Below are positions 7,282 through 14,449 of a stretch of DNA of 48,599 bases, piece after piece (within the stretch, counting starts at the first letter, position 1; every line of letters starts with the position of its first letter). The DNA comes from Priestia aryabhattai B8W22. GTDB lineage: Bacteria; Bacillota; Bacilli; Bacillales; Bacillaceae_H. Position numbers and translations under genes: made by a program. The notes beneath the pieces were generated by a model that did not search any database, was not told where the DNA came from, and saw only the letters and a program-made list of their open reading frames with translations. The stretch is taken from positions 1-48,599 of the forward strand of contig NZ_JYOO01000037.1 in assembly GCF_000956595.1 (NCBI RefSeq), in the 5' to 3' direction.

Positions 7282-8376
7282 TTGAAGGCAGCCTATGAAA
7301 AATTATTTAAACATTTTAAATTTGTTGATGCTCTTGAGATGAAAAATCGATTAGCAATGGGACCTATCCTCACATACGCTTCACGGGAAAACGGAGAAAT
7401 ATCCGATATTGATATGTCTTTTTACGAAAAACGAGTAGGGGGCGTCAGTACGGTAATTATCGGTCCCGCGTTTATCACAGAAAATGGCCAAGTAGCACAT
7501 GGTCAAATCGGAATTCATCGTGATCAGGTCATACGAAAGCTTCATCAACTAACCCAAATGATTCATAGAAGAGGAGCTAAAGCGATTCTTCAACTATCGC
7601 ACGGGGGCAGAAAGTGCGTAGAAATGGAAAATAAGTGGCAAGCCATTAGCCCAAGTGAAAAGCCTCATAAACGTAAAGGGAAAAAGCCTGTTCAAATGAC
7701 CGAGCGCGATATAACTTATATTGTTCAAGCATTTGGCGAAGCTACCACCAGAGCTATGGAAGCAGGGTTTGATGGAGTAGAAATTGACGGGGGAAATGAA
7801 TGTTTACTGCAGCAGTTTATATCAAGGCAAGCCAATGAACGAAGTGATTCTTATGGTGGAAGTGCAGAAAACCGCTTCACTTTTGCACTTGAAGTTATTC
7901 GTGAAGTGACGCGTCGAGCAGCACATGCGGGCAAACCATTTATTGTGGGATATACATTAGCGCCCAAAGAAAAAGGCTATTTAGGAAATAAAGTGGAAGA
8001 TACATTTGAGTGGATTGACCGTCTTGTTTATACAGAAATTGATTATTTACATATCAGTGCTTTACATGAACCTACCTCAAAAAGGGAAGAAAATCATTCA
8101 CTGCTTTCTTCGATTGTTAAGCACGTCAATCACAGGGTCCCTCTTGTGGGTACAGGAGGACTTATGGCAACGGAAGTAGCAGAAGCTTTTGAGCAAGGGC
8201 TGTCTTTAATTACGATTGAACAAGCATTAGTTGTACAGCCAGATTGGGTAGAAAAAGTGATAAATAGCGATGAGCCTGCTTCTATGGATGTGACGTCATT
8301 AGATAAAGATGTGAGTTTGCCACCTGAAGTGCTAGCTCACTGGCAAGACATGCATAAAAATGACCGCCCTTATTAA
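7282..8376 (+). CDS. Old Yellow Enzyme-family flavin oxidoreductase (YqiG/NamA-like)
   Basis: A 364-residue FMN-binding TIM barrel of the Old Yellow Enzyme family. Visible signatures are MKNRLAMGPILTYAS at strand 1, GAKAILQLSHGGRKC, FGEATTRAMEAGFDGVEI, RSDSYGGSAENR and the phosphate-binding VGTGGLMA near the end. The family reduces activated C=C bonds with NAD(P)H. An oddity is the substrate-anion motif, normally HGANGYLLQQF or HGGHGYL: it reads DGGNECLLQQF, so the first His is Asp. Start is TTG 7282 behind AAGGTG. The gene overlaps the stem of its terminator at the 3' end. Confidence 0.85.
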   Translation: MKAAYEKLFKHFKFVDALEMKNRLAMGPILTYASRENGEISDIDMSFYEKRVGGVSTVIIGPAFITENGQVAHGQIGIHRDQVIRKLHQLTQMIHRRGAKAILQLSHGGRKCVEMENKWQAISPSEKPHKRKGKKPVQMTERDITYIVQAFGEATTRAMEAGFDGVEIDGGNECLLQQFISRQANERSDSYGGSAENRFTFALEVIREVTRRAAHAGKPFIVGYTLAPKEKGYLGNKVEDTFEWIDRLVYTEIDYLHISALHEPTSKREENHSLLSSIVKHVNHRVPLVGTGGLMATEVAEAFEQGLSLITIEQALVVQPDWVEKVINSDEPASMDVTSLDKDVSLPPEVLAHWQDMHKNDRPY

Positions 8377-8392
8377 GTGAGCGGTCGTTTTT
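8362..8392 (+). terminator. Terminator of the OYE gene
   Basis: GACCGC and GCGGTC arms with a T-run. The 5' arm lies within the last codons of the gene. Confidence 0.75.
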
Positions 8393-8480
8393 ATGTGGTT
8401 GACTTAACAAGAAGAATTTTATTTTACTGATACTATAACCAAGCAGCATACATAGACTAAAAGAAAAACTAAAAACACAG

Positions 8481-8510
8481 TTGACTTCTAGGAATAGTTA
8501 GGATTACAAT
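8481..8510 (+). promoter_or_regulatory. SigA-type promoter upstream of the TauE/SafE gene
   Basis: TTGACT, an 18-base spacer, then TACAAT. It would start an untranslated leader of about 110 nt. Confidence 0.5.
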
Positions 8511-8554
8511 ATAAACAACTTATTCATAAAACGGACAGCTGATCGGACATACCG

Positions 8555-8589
8555 AAGGCTTCTAGCAAACAACTGTTGGAGGCCTTTTT
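8555..8589 (+). promoter_or_regulatory. Leader hairpin (attenuator-like) before the TauE/SafE gene
   Basis: AAGGCTTCTA can pair with TGGAGGCCTT (two G-U pairs), followed by five T residues, inside the leader 36 bases before the start codon. Its position between promoter and gene suggests premature termination control. It does not match a riboswitch class I know. Confidence 0.45.
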
Positions 8590-8625
8590 GTGCTTTCTAA
8601 CAGAAGATGAAAGTGGAGGGACAAC

Positions 8626-9513
8626 ATGAAAAAGTTAATTACGTTTGCACTTATTGGCTTTTTAGCTCAGTTAATTGATGGATCACTCGGAATGGCATAC
8701 GGGGTGACGTCAACTACGCTGCTTTTAACGTTTGGAATTGCACCAGCTGTGGCTTCCGCATCTGTTCACTTAGCAGAAGTTGTAACAACAGCAGCTTCTG
8801 GTGTTTCGCATATTAAATTTGGAAACGTAGATAAATCGATGGTGTTAAAACTGATTATCCCAGGTTCCATCGGAGCTTTTGTAGGAGCCTGCTTTCTAAG
8901 TAATTTACCTGGAGATGCAGTAAGGCCTTACGTTTCAACATTCTTATTGCTCCTAGGAGTTTATGTGTTATTTCGTTTTTTATTTACGTTTAAAACAAAC
9001 GAAGAAAAGAGCACTAAACCTTTATCGACGAAGCAGTCCATTCCGTTGGGATTAATTGCTGGATTTGCTGATGCTACAGGAGGCGGCGGCTGGGGGCCCA
9101 TTGCAACGCCTGTATTGCTAGCTAAAAAAGGCACAACAGCACGGAAAGTCGTTGGAACCGTGGATACAAGTGAATTTGCTATTGCCGTCTCGGCTACACT
9201 TGGCTTTTTAATTTCTCTTGGCTGGGAGCAGGTAAACTGGTTCTGGGTAGGTGCCCTTATGATTGGCGGAATTATCGCGGCTCCGATTGCTGCATGGTTT
9301 GTTCGTATTATCCCGGCTCACTTGCTTGGTTCACTTGTTGGTGGGTTTATCATCTTAACAAATGCTCGAACACTCTTAAACACTTGGGTATCAAGCAGCT
9401 CTACTCAGATAGCTGTATATGCATTCATACTTATTGTGTGGGCAGCAGCGATCATTTACTCACTGTTACAAGGGAAAAAGTATAATCAAAATCGAAACGT
9501 AGAAGTTTCGTAA
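8626..9513 (+). CDS. TauE/SafE-family anion exporter (YtnM-like)
   Basis: A 295-residue integral membrane protein of the TauE/SafE family with about eight helices. It shows the two related halves: GFLAQLIDGSLGMAYGVTSTT near the N-terminus and GLIAGFADATGGGGWGPIATPVLL in the middle. Relatives export sulfite, sulfonates or sulfoacetate. It is closest in character to B. subtilis YtnM, which sits in a sulfur-compound operon. Here it is monocistronic, with SD GTGGAGGG before ATG 8626, and its leader contains a terminator-like hairpin, suggesting control by transcription attenuation. The substrate is not known from the sequence. Confidence 0.85.
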   Translation: MKKLITFALIGFLAQLIDGSLGMAYGVTSTTLLLTFGIAPAVASASVHLAEVVTTAASGVSHIKFGNVDKSMVLKLIIPGSIGAFVGACFLSNLPGDAVRPYVSTFLLLLGVYVLFRFLFTFKTNEEKSTKPLSTKQSIPLGLIAGFADATGGGGWGPIATPVLLAKKGTTARKVVGTVDTSEFAIAVSATLGFLISLGWEQVNWFWVGALMIGGIIAAPIAAWFVRIIPAHLLGSLVGGFIILTNARTLLNTWVSSSSTQIAVYAFILIVWAAAIIYSLLQGKKYNQNRNVEVS

Positions 9514-9551
9514 TAAAGAGGATGGAATAAAAGTAGCTTAGTTAAAGAAAG

Positions 9552-9603
9552 ATCTGAACGTGTTTGATTCTTGATGGAGAATCAAATGTGTTCAGATTTT
9601 TTT
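9552..9603 (+). terminator. Long perfect hairpin and terminator after the exporter gene
   Basis: Arms of 19 bases (9552-9570 and 9579-9597) with only a G-T type mismatch, an eight-base loop and a seven-T tail. The central TTTGATT/AATCAAA resembles the hairpin at 40256-40292. Confidence 0.8.
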
Positions 9604-9670
9604 ATGGTTAAAGTGAAGGCAGCTTCATGTATATAGTGGCTTCTAGCTGTTGGTTGAAGGGCAAGGCAAA

Positions 9671-9748
9671 GTGGAACAGATGAGGCCCTGCAGGAGCGGC
9701 CGCCCTCGGAAAGCGAAACCTTGTACGGAAATCCGTCGTAACAAGGGA
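9671..9748. repeat. GC-rich dispersed Bacillus intergenic repeat, partial copy
   Basis: A GC-rich island in an AT-rich gap. It contains CTGCAGGAGCGGCCGCCCT, CGGAAAGCGAAACCTTGTAC and GGAAATCCGTCGTAACAAGG. The order CTGC-GGAGC, CGGAAAGCGA, GGAAATC recalls the long dispersed intergenic repeats common in Bacillaceae genomes. I identify it from memory of that pattern, so the assignment is tentative. The sharp rise in GC is directly visible. Confidence 0.45.
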
Positions 9749-9802
9749 TGCATACTAGCGCATTATCCCATTTGTTTGTCTTTAGATTGGGGTGATTTCG
9801 TT

Positions 9803-9874
9803 ATGTCTCAATCCCTTTTATTATCTAAATTCCGTAAAATGGACGAGCGTAGATATTTTTTTGGCTTCTTATGA
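9803..9874 (+). CDS. Possible 23-residue peptide
   Basis: A short frame MSQSLLLSKFRKMDERRYFFGFL begins at ATG 9803 behind GGGGTGA with seven-base spacing, a good SD. It is basic and amphipathic and lies between the repeat fragment and the next membrane-protein gene, 82 bp upstream of the latter. I do not recognise it. It could be a leader peptide or chance; the SD and lack of other content argue weakly for expression. Confidence 0.3.
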   Translation: MSQSLLLSKFRKMDERRYFFGFL

Positions 9875-9956
9875 TACAATAGACGAGTTCATTCATGAGT
9901 GGGAATACTTTCTAACACATATAAAATTCATTGAATCGTCGAGGTGTGAAGAGTAA

Positions 9957-10418
9957 GTGGTCTATTTTATTTTAGTATTAGTAGCAGCTATCGAAGTAAT
10001 TGTCTTGTTGATTAATCGACCTGTATTTGCAAACATTCCGTATGTTCAAGTATATATTGTTCCTTTGTTAATAGTAATTGTCATCACGATGTTGCTTTCG
10101 CGAAATCCAAAGAGATTTATGCGGTGGTTTAAACAAGGGCTTATTACGATTTCAGTCGTTGTACTTGTATTCGTACCGGTTCTCTATGCCAAAAATCTCC
10201 CGTTGTATGGATATAATGAAGCAAAAAAAATGCTTGCGCAAAGAGAACAGCTCTTGCTAAGCCAGTTTCAAAAAGGAAAATACGTATATCCAGCAAAAGA
10301 CAGCCCTAAAAAATACCGTTATCTATTTAAAGTCAATCGTGGAAACGGCATGCTTGAATATGTATTCGACCCATACACAGGCGGTTATGAAGTTGTGACA
10401 GATGTGATAAAAAAATAA
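9957..10418 (+). CDS. Membrane protein of unknown function with C-terminal soluble domain
   Basis: A 153-residue protein with two or three N-terminal membrane helices (about residues 2-20, 28-47 and 59-80). A soluble tail of about 70 residues follows, with KKYRYLFKVNRGNGMLEYVFDPYTGGYEVV. The tail resembles small beta domains with a repeated aromatic pattern (PepSY-like at best, not certain). Start is GTG 9957 behind GAGGTG. It has its own terminator, and the ATP-grasp cluster begins 115 bp later in the same direction. No function can be given. Confidence 0.65.
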   Translation: MVYFILVLVAAIEVIVLLINRPVFANIPYVQVYIVPLLIVIVITMLLSRNPKRFMRWFKQGLITISVVVLVFVPVLYAKNLPLYGYNEAKKMLAQREQLLLSQFQKGKYVYPAKDSPKKYRYLFKVNRGNGMLEYVFDPYTGGYEVVTDVIKK

Positions 10419-10451
10419 AGGTTTAGCTTATTTAAAGCTAAGCCTTTTTAT
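10419..10451 (+). terminator. Terminator
   Basis: AAGGTTTAGCTT pairs with AAGCTAAGCCTT around a short AT loop, then a T-run. Confidence 0.8.
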
Positions 10452-10533
10452 ATGAGAAAAATTGAAACTTTTTGAAAATCTGTGCGTATTTATTAAAGAA
10501 CGTTCACAAAAAAGTCACAAAAGGAGTTGCGCA

Positions 10534-10992
10534 ATGGGAAAGTTAGAATACCGACTGCTAAAGCCTGATGATACGTTTGTATCTATTTACCACTATCAAT
10601 CTATTGAACTTGAACAAATTTTAGCAAGAAGAGAATGCGAATTTTTTGTTAAAGAAGGAGTAACGTATAAACAAACTTCATCTGCAGTCGAAGATGATAT
10701 CCATATTATTTATGTAAAGGAGCATGAGTACGGAACGAAAGAACAGGTAGAAGAGGATAATCGAGAGATTACGTTAGAAGTCCGCGAATTGAATTCTCTT
10801 CGAGGACATCCAATTTTATTCGTCTCTTCATTTTATACGCATTTGGACGTATTAAGCTATATCGGAACTGTTTATACATACTATAATGGATGGGAATGGG
10901 AAAGAGACTCTGCGGAAATTGATGAAGACCGCCGCGTGTACAGTTTATATGTAACAAAAACAGGCGTAACGTATGAAAGGGGAAAGGCTTAA
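10534..10992 (+). CDS. Unknown 152-residue protein, first gene of the ATP-grasp cluster
   Basis: A soluble, acidic protein without signal peptide or membrane segment. It begins MGKLEYRLLKPDDTFVSIYHYQSIELEQILARRECEFF and ends with a beta-rich WERDSAEIDEDRRVYSLYV segment. I do not recognise the family. ATG 10534 is chosen because AAAGGAG sits eight bases upstream. The stop TAA shares its last base with the ATG of the lipoprotein gene (TAATG), so the two are translationally coupled. E. coli clusters with YjfC/YgiC-like ligases also contain small proteins of unknown role, which makes an accessory role plausible (inference). Confidence 0.75.
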   Translation: MGKLEYRLLKPDDTFVSIYHYQSIELEQILARRECEFFVKEGVTYKQTSSAVEDDIHIIYVKEHEYGTKEQVEEDNREITLEVRELNSLRGHPILFVSSFYTHLDVLSYIGTVYTYYNGWEWERDSAEIDEDRRVYSLYVTKTGVTYERGKA

Positions 10993-11312
10993 TGTCCAAA
11001 ACAAAAAAAATGATGGCGGGAGTTTTGACCACTGCTTTAATGACATCGCTCGTTGCCTGCGGTTCAACTGATCAGGCAAGACCGGCTAAACCGAAAGATA
11101 AATCGTGCGACAAGTGGAAATGGGATGAAGATACGCAAACGTACTACTGTTCAGATTCTTCTTCTTCGCACAGCGGCTCATATTATCACGGAGGGCGCTA
11201 CTACGGGTCTGAAAAACAGCTGACCTCATCATCGTCCTATAAATCATTTAAATCAAGCAGCTCGTATAAATCTGGAATTGGGAGCGGCTCTAAAGGCGGT
11301 TTTGGCGGGTAA
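10992..11312 (+). CDS. Small Ser/Tyr/Gly-rich lipoprotein (YgiB/YjfM-like position)
   Basis: A 106-residue predicted lipoprotein: basic N-terminus, hydrophobic core and lipobox SLVAC with Cys at residue 23. The mature part has a short Cys-containing segment (KSCDKWKWDEDTQTYYCS), then low-complexity Ser/His/Tyr/Lys sequence, and ends KSGIGSGSKGGFGG. The Gly-rich tail and the position directly before a YgiC-like ATP-grasp gene recall the DUF1190 lipoproteins paired with such ligases in enterobacteria. Both gene borders are TAATG overlaps. A substrate or anchor role for the ligase is inference. Confidence 0.8.
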   Translation: MSKTKKMMAGVLTTALMTSLVACGSTDQARPAKPKDKSCDKWKWDEDTQTYYCSDSSSSHSGSYYHGGRYYGSEKQLTSSSSYKSFKSSSSYKSGIGSGSKGGFGG

Positions 11313-12571
11313 TGCATAAAGAAAAGCGAGAAATGTTTTATAAAGAAATTCAAGATTTTTGGTACGACTTATATGGAACAGAGTACGCTCTTTATGATGT
11401 ACATATAGAATCTTCTCACATCATTCATTCCATTAAAGAAGCCGCAAATCAAATCGGGGAACTATTTTTTAAAACGGCACCTTTACTTCGTTCATTAGAT
11501 GATCAGACGCTTCTTTCTTTAGGATTTCCAAAAGCCAGTTTCCCGTACCTACGACTGAAAACGATGGAAACAGAAAGTGTGATTTCACGCCTTGATTTTG
11601 CTGTTACGGATGATCAAATCAAGCTTTTAGAACTAAACGCCGATACGCCTACGTTCATTAAAGAATTATTTCATGTAAATGAGTTAGTCTGCCGGCATTT
11701 TCAAGTGCAAAACCCTAATAAGTTTGAAGAAAAAAAGCTTGCTTTAGCATTAAAACACGCCATTTTTGAAGCTTATAACGAGCTCGATAGAACGAACTAT
11801 CCAAACGTCGTTTTTTCTTCTCATGATACACATGAAGAAGATAAGCTAACCACTCTTTATTTAATGAAGCTAGCCGATGTAGATGCTACATATGTTCCAT
11901 TATCGCAGCTTCGAATTGTCCCTGCCTCTACAGTTGAAGAAGGTCAACATATAGAAGCGGGCGTGTATGATCAATATGGACAAAAAATAGACGTACTCTA
12001 TCGCCAAACTTATCCGCTTGAACATTTAATTGAAGATGAAGATCCGAGTACGCATGAAAAAGTCGGACACATGCTTTTAACATTGGCACAGCAAAAACAA
12101 GTAGCCATAATCAATCCGCCTTCTGCATTTTTACTGCAGTCCAAAGCCGTGCAAGCACTCATTTGGGCTTTGCATGAACAACATCATCCTTTCCTCACTA
12201 AAGAAGAGCATCACATCATTGAAACATACTTTTTACCAACGTATTTAGAAGAGGATCCATTTATTGAAAGAAAACAAGCATTTGTGAAGAAACCATCGTT
12301 TGGTCGTGAGGGAGATACCGTTGAAATTTATAATGAAGACGGAATCAAAATAGACGAAGATCAGCATAAGACATATCAAGAATACACTGCTGTATATCAA
12401 CAGTTTATTTCTTTGCCAACTGCAACAATGAAGACGCAAACGCAAACAATAGAGGCTCATATCATGTACGGGTGCTTTTTATTAAATGGAAAAGCAAGCG
12501 CAGTAGGAATCCGAGCTGGAAATCAAATTACAGATAACGAATCGTATTATTTGCCGATTGGATTAAAATGA
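11312..12571 (+). CDS. Glutathionylspermidine-synthase-like ATP-grasp ligase (YgiC/YjfC family)
   Basis: A 419-residue protein with the C-terminal ATP-grasp domain of glutathionylspermidine synthase. Visible elements are FAVTDDQIKLLELNADTPT (the ELNADTPT motif typical of YgiC), DVLYRQTYPLEHL, FVKKPSFGREGDTVEI (ATP-grasp Gly-rich loop), YGCFLLNGKASAVGIRAG and the C-terminal ESYYLPIGLK. The E. coli bifunctional enzyme also has an N-terminal amidase, which is absent here, as in YgiC/YjfC. The family should form an amide bond between a carboxylate and an amine using ATP; its substrate is unknown. It is the third gene of the cluster and has no SD of its own (TAATG coupling). Confidence 0.88.
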   Translation: MHKEKREMFYKEIQDFWYDLYGTEYALYDVHIESSHIIHSIKEAANQIGELFFKTAPLLRSLDDQTLLSLGFPKASFPYLRLKTMETESVISRLDFAVTDDQIKLLELNADTPTFIKELFHVNELVCRHFQVQNPNKFEEKKLALALKHAIFEAYNELDRTNYPNVVFSSHDTHEEDKLTTLYLMKLADVDATYVPLSQLRIVPASTVEEGQHIEAGVYDQYGQKIDVLYRQTYPLEHLIEDEDPSTHEKVGHMLLTLAQQKQVAIINPPSAFLLQSKAVQALIWALHEQHHPFLTKEEHHIIETYFLPTYLEEDPFIERKQAFVKKPSFGREGDTVEIYNEDGIKIDEDQHKTYQEYTAVYQQFISLPTATMKTQTQTIEAHIMYGCFLLNGKASAVGIRAGNQITDNESYYLPIGLK

Positions 12572-12586
12572 AAAGGGGAACTAAAA

Positions 12587-13003
12587 ATGACACAATGGAT
12601 TGATTGGGCTAGTATAGGGAGCTTTTTATCTCACGTAGCGGTAGGATTAGGGCTATTATTTATCGGAGTAATCGTATTTGAATTAACAACAAAATTTAAT
12701 GATCGTGAACTCATAAAAAAAGGAAATGTAGCAGTCGCTTTGAAGTTATGGGGAAAAGGAATTGGGCTTGCTATTGTCATTTTCACTGTGTGGAGCCACA
12801 GCTTAAATTTGGTAGATGCAACTCTTTGGGGAATAGTAGGTATCATTACTCAAGTAGTGACATATTGGATTATTGAATTTATTATGACACCTAAAACGAG
12901 CCTAGCCAAAAAAGTAGAAGAAGGAAATGTAGCGGTTGGAGTAACTCTTTTTGCAGCGTCGATAGCTGTTAGCCTTATTGTAGCTGGAAGCTTAACATAT
13001 TAA
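12587..13003 (+). CDS. DUF350 membrane protein (YjfL-like)
   Basis: A 138-residue protein with four predicted helices in two repeated halves, around FLSHVAVGLGLLFIGVIVFELTTKFNDRELIKKGNVAVALKLWGKGIGLAIV and the later LAKKVEEGNVAVGVTLFAASIAVSLIV. The repeated (K/E)GNVAVA/GV motif is the DUF350 mark. The family co-occurs with YgiC/YjfC-type ligases in many bacteria. It is 15 bp downstream of the ligase gene with its own SD (AAAAGGGG) and is the last gene before a terminator. Its molecular role is unknown. Confidence 0.88.
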   Translation: MTQWIDWASIGSFLSHVAVGLGLLFIGVIVFELTTKFNDRELIKKGNVAVALKLWGKGIGLAIVIFTVWSHSLNLVDATLWGIVGIITQVVTYWIIEFIMTPKTSLAKKVEEGNVAVGVTLFAASIAVSLIVAGSLTY

Positions 13004-13005
13004 AA

Positions 13006-13042
13006 GAAGGCGATTCCTGTTTTACGGGGAATCGCTTTTTTT
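13006..13042 (+). terminator. Terminator of the ATP-grasp cluster
   Basis: GCGATTCC/GGAATCGC stem and seven-T tail. The 3' arm also encodes the C-terminus of the small protein on the other strand. Confidence 0.85.
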
Positions 13043-13168
13043 ATGTCCAGATTGCTCGTGTTCACTTAGTAATAATGTACGTGTATTTTCACGGTCGGCA
13101 CGAACAATTTTTTGCTGTGTGTAAAGCGGAATGACAAAGAGCAAAATAAATAAAAAAACATAGCTCAT
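13022..13168 (-). CDS. Small single-helix membrane protein, 48 residues
   Basis: ATG 13168 is preceded by GGGAGG with good spacing. The product MSYVFLFILLFVIPLYTQQ has one N-terminal membrane helix, then a charged cytosolic tail (VRADRENTRTLLLSEHEQ). I do not recognise it. The last codons (HKKSDSP) are read from the hairpin that terminates the convergent DUF350 gene, an economical overlap. The longer frame reaching 13240 lacks an SD and was trimmed. Confidence 0.6.
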   Translation of the reverse strand: MSYVFLFILLFVIPLYTQQKIVRADRENTRTLLLSEHEQSGHKKSDSP

Positions 13169-13357
13169 TTTTGTTATCCTCCCATGTAAATTGTAAACGC
13201 CTGCTAATAGTGTGTGACAAACCATACGTAAATATAGCATATTTAATTGGGTAAACTGGGAAAAATTGAGGGATACAGAAAGAATATAATCTTACCGTCA
13301 ACAAAAACTAAAAGCAGTATAGAGGCACGTCTTTTATTAAGAAAGGAGTTGGGAAAA

Positions 13358-13783
13358 GTGAAAAGGTGGCTCATTTTGTGTTTATTGATCGTAATCGCGG
13401 CTGGATGTGGACGTCCAGATGAAACGTCTCAACCGAGCATTTTCCTTATACCAGAAGGGTACAAAGGATGGGTTATGGTCGAATATGACAAAGATAACGG
13501 AAATCCTAGCAAGACAGAAGGAGACTACATTGTATTTAAAGTAAACGAGCAGGGAGTCGGGAAAACCAAAACGCTTTTAAGCGGCGGCGGCTGGGCAAGA
13601 AATAAATATTTCTATGTAAATAAAAATGGGGAGCGAAAGCAATTGAAGCAGGGGAAGATGATTCATGGAACGACTCAAGGTAACAAAAATCATACGGTAA
13701 CCTACTTTTTCGTCGGCACCGCAAAAGAGTTCGACAAAGCCGGGGATTATCGAAGAAAACTTACCGAAGAAAGTTCTTCGTAA
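13358..13783 (+). CDS. Lipoprotein with DUF6843-like domain
   Basis: A 141-residue predicted lipoprotein: MKRWLILCLLIVIAAGC with lipobox IAAGC, then RPDETSQPSIFLIPEGYKGWVMVEYD, a beta-rich domain with GDYIVFKVNEQGVGKTKT and a C-terminal FFVGTAKEF. The PEGYKGWVMVEYD opening is typical of small Bacillus lipoproteins annotated as DUF6843; I am moderately sure of that. GTG 13358 with AAAGGAG upstream is preferred over the longer frame from 13247. It is monocistronic with its own terminator. The function is unknown. Confidence 0.75.
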   Translation: MKRWLILCLLIVIAAGCGRPDETSQPSIFLIPEGYKGWVMVEYDKDNGNPSKTEGDYIVFKVNEQGVGKTKTLLSGGGWARNKYFYVNKNGERKQLKQGKMIHGTTQGNKNHTVTYFFVGTAKEFDKAGDYRRKLTEESSS

Positions 13784-13785
13784 AA

Positions 13786-13820
13786 AAAGAAACGCTGCCT
13801 CTTCGGCAACGTTTCTTTTC
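13786..13820. terminator. Terminator between lipoprotein and zinc-ribbon genes
   Basis: AGAAACG-TGCC and GGCA-CGTTTCT with one mismatch and a T-rich tail. It is probably used from both sides. Confidence 0.7.
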
Positions 13821-13825
13821 TATCT

Positions 13826-14278
13826 TCACTTGAATGTGCAAAAGACGGTGTCTTTTAAACGTTGAATTTCGTTTAATGCTTCTTCCTGCTTATGAATTAC
13901 CCAATCTGGCAATGAGTGTTCAACCGACAGCTCGTCGAAACAAGCCCCGCATGTTTTAACTTCAATATAAGATTCAATATACTGAAGGTGATCTAAGTTA
14001 TAAGCCCAAAGTCGACGTTCAGGGCAGATTGTTTCCAAGTAAAGCGGAAGCTGAAAAAAAGGATCTACTGCTTCAGAAAGTTCTAACGGTCCTTGGCCCT
14101 CAGCGCTGATGACGTCTAGATAACCACAGTGAGGACACGTGCATGAGTGCGTTGACCCGCTCAATTTTTTATCCAGTTTTACAACTCGCGCACATAGTTC
14201 GCAGTTTGGACATTTTACTAAGATAAAGTCAAGGAACTTATCTAAAAATTGTTGCTGTATTACTTGCTGATTTGTCAT
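13826..14278 (-). CDS. Zinc-ribbon protein of unknown function
   Basis: A 150-residue cytosolic protein with two knuckle pairs near the N-terminus (KCPNCELC and CTCPHCGYLD) that can form one zinc ribbon. A third pair, TCGACFDELS, lies in the C-terminal half. The middle (FFQLPLYLETICPERRLWAYNLDHLQYIESYIEV) is a helical region seen in Bacillus TFIIB-type zinc-ribbon proteins. Start is ATG 14278 behind AGAGGT. The gene is alone; its role is unknown. Confidence 0.7.
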   Translation of the reverse strand: MTNQQVIQQQFLDKFLDFILVKCPNCELCARVVKLDKKLSGSTHSCTCPHCGYLDVISAEGQGPLELSEAVDPFFQLPLYLETICPERRLWAYNLDHLQYIESYIEVKTCGACFDELSVEHSLPDWVIHKQEEALNEIQRLKDTVFCTFK

Positions 14279-14376
14279 TTTTTGTACCTCTAACTGTCAA
14301 ACTTTTTTTAGTTACGAAAATAAATCATGAAACCTACATACTATTCATAACACATGATGGTGGTTAAAACAACAAA

Positions 14377-14398
14377 AACCCTTTTCGACAGAAGGGTT
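14377..14398. promoter_or_regulatory. Inverted repeat AACCCTT-N8-AAGGGTT
   Basis: Seven-base arms lie just upstream of a TATAGT -10-like box in the 170-bp divergent region. It is a candidate operator for the NSS transporter gene. Confidence 0.4.
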
Positions 14399-14449
14399 GT
14401 GTGATATAGTATGACAAATCAGAATAAATAAAGAAAAATGGTGAGAAAA

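Noticed and set aside
9685-9705. CCTGCAGG and GCGGCCGC side by side look like a cloning polylinker (SbfI-NotI).
   Set aside because: No vector, marker or primer sequence adjoins, and the block continues into CGGAAAGCGA/GGAAATC typical of natural Bacillus intergenic repeats.
9650-9874. Seventy-four-codon frame through the repeat block.
   Set aside because: Most of it is translated repeat DNA without an SD; only the last 23 codons have a plausible start signal.
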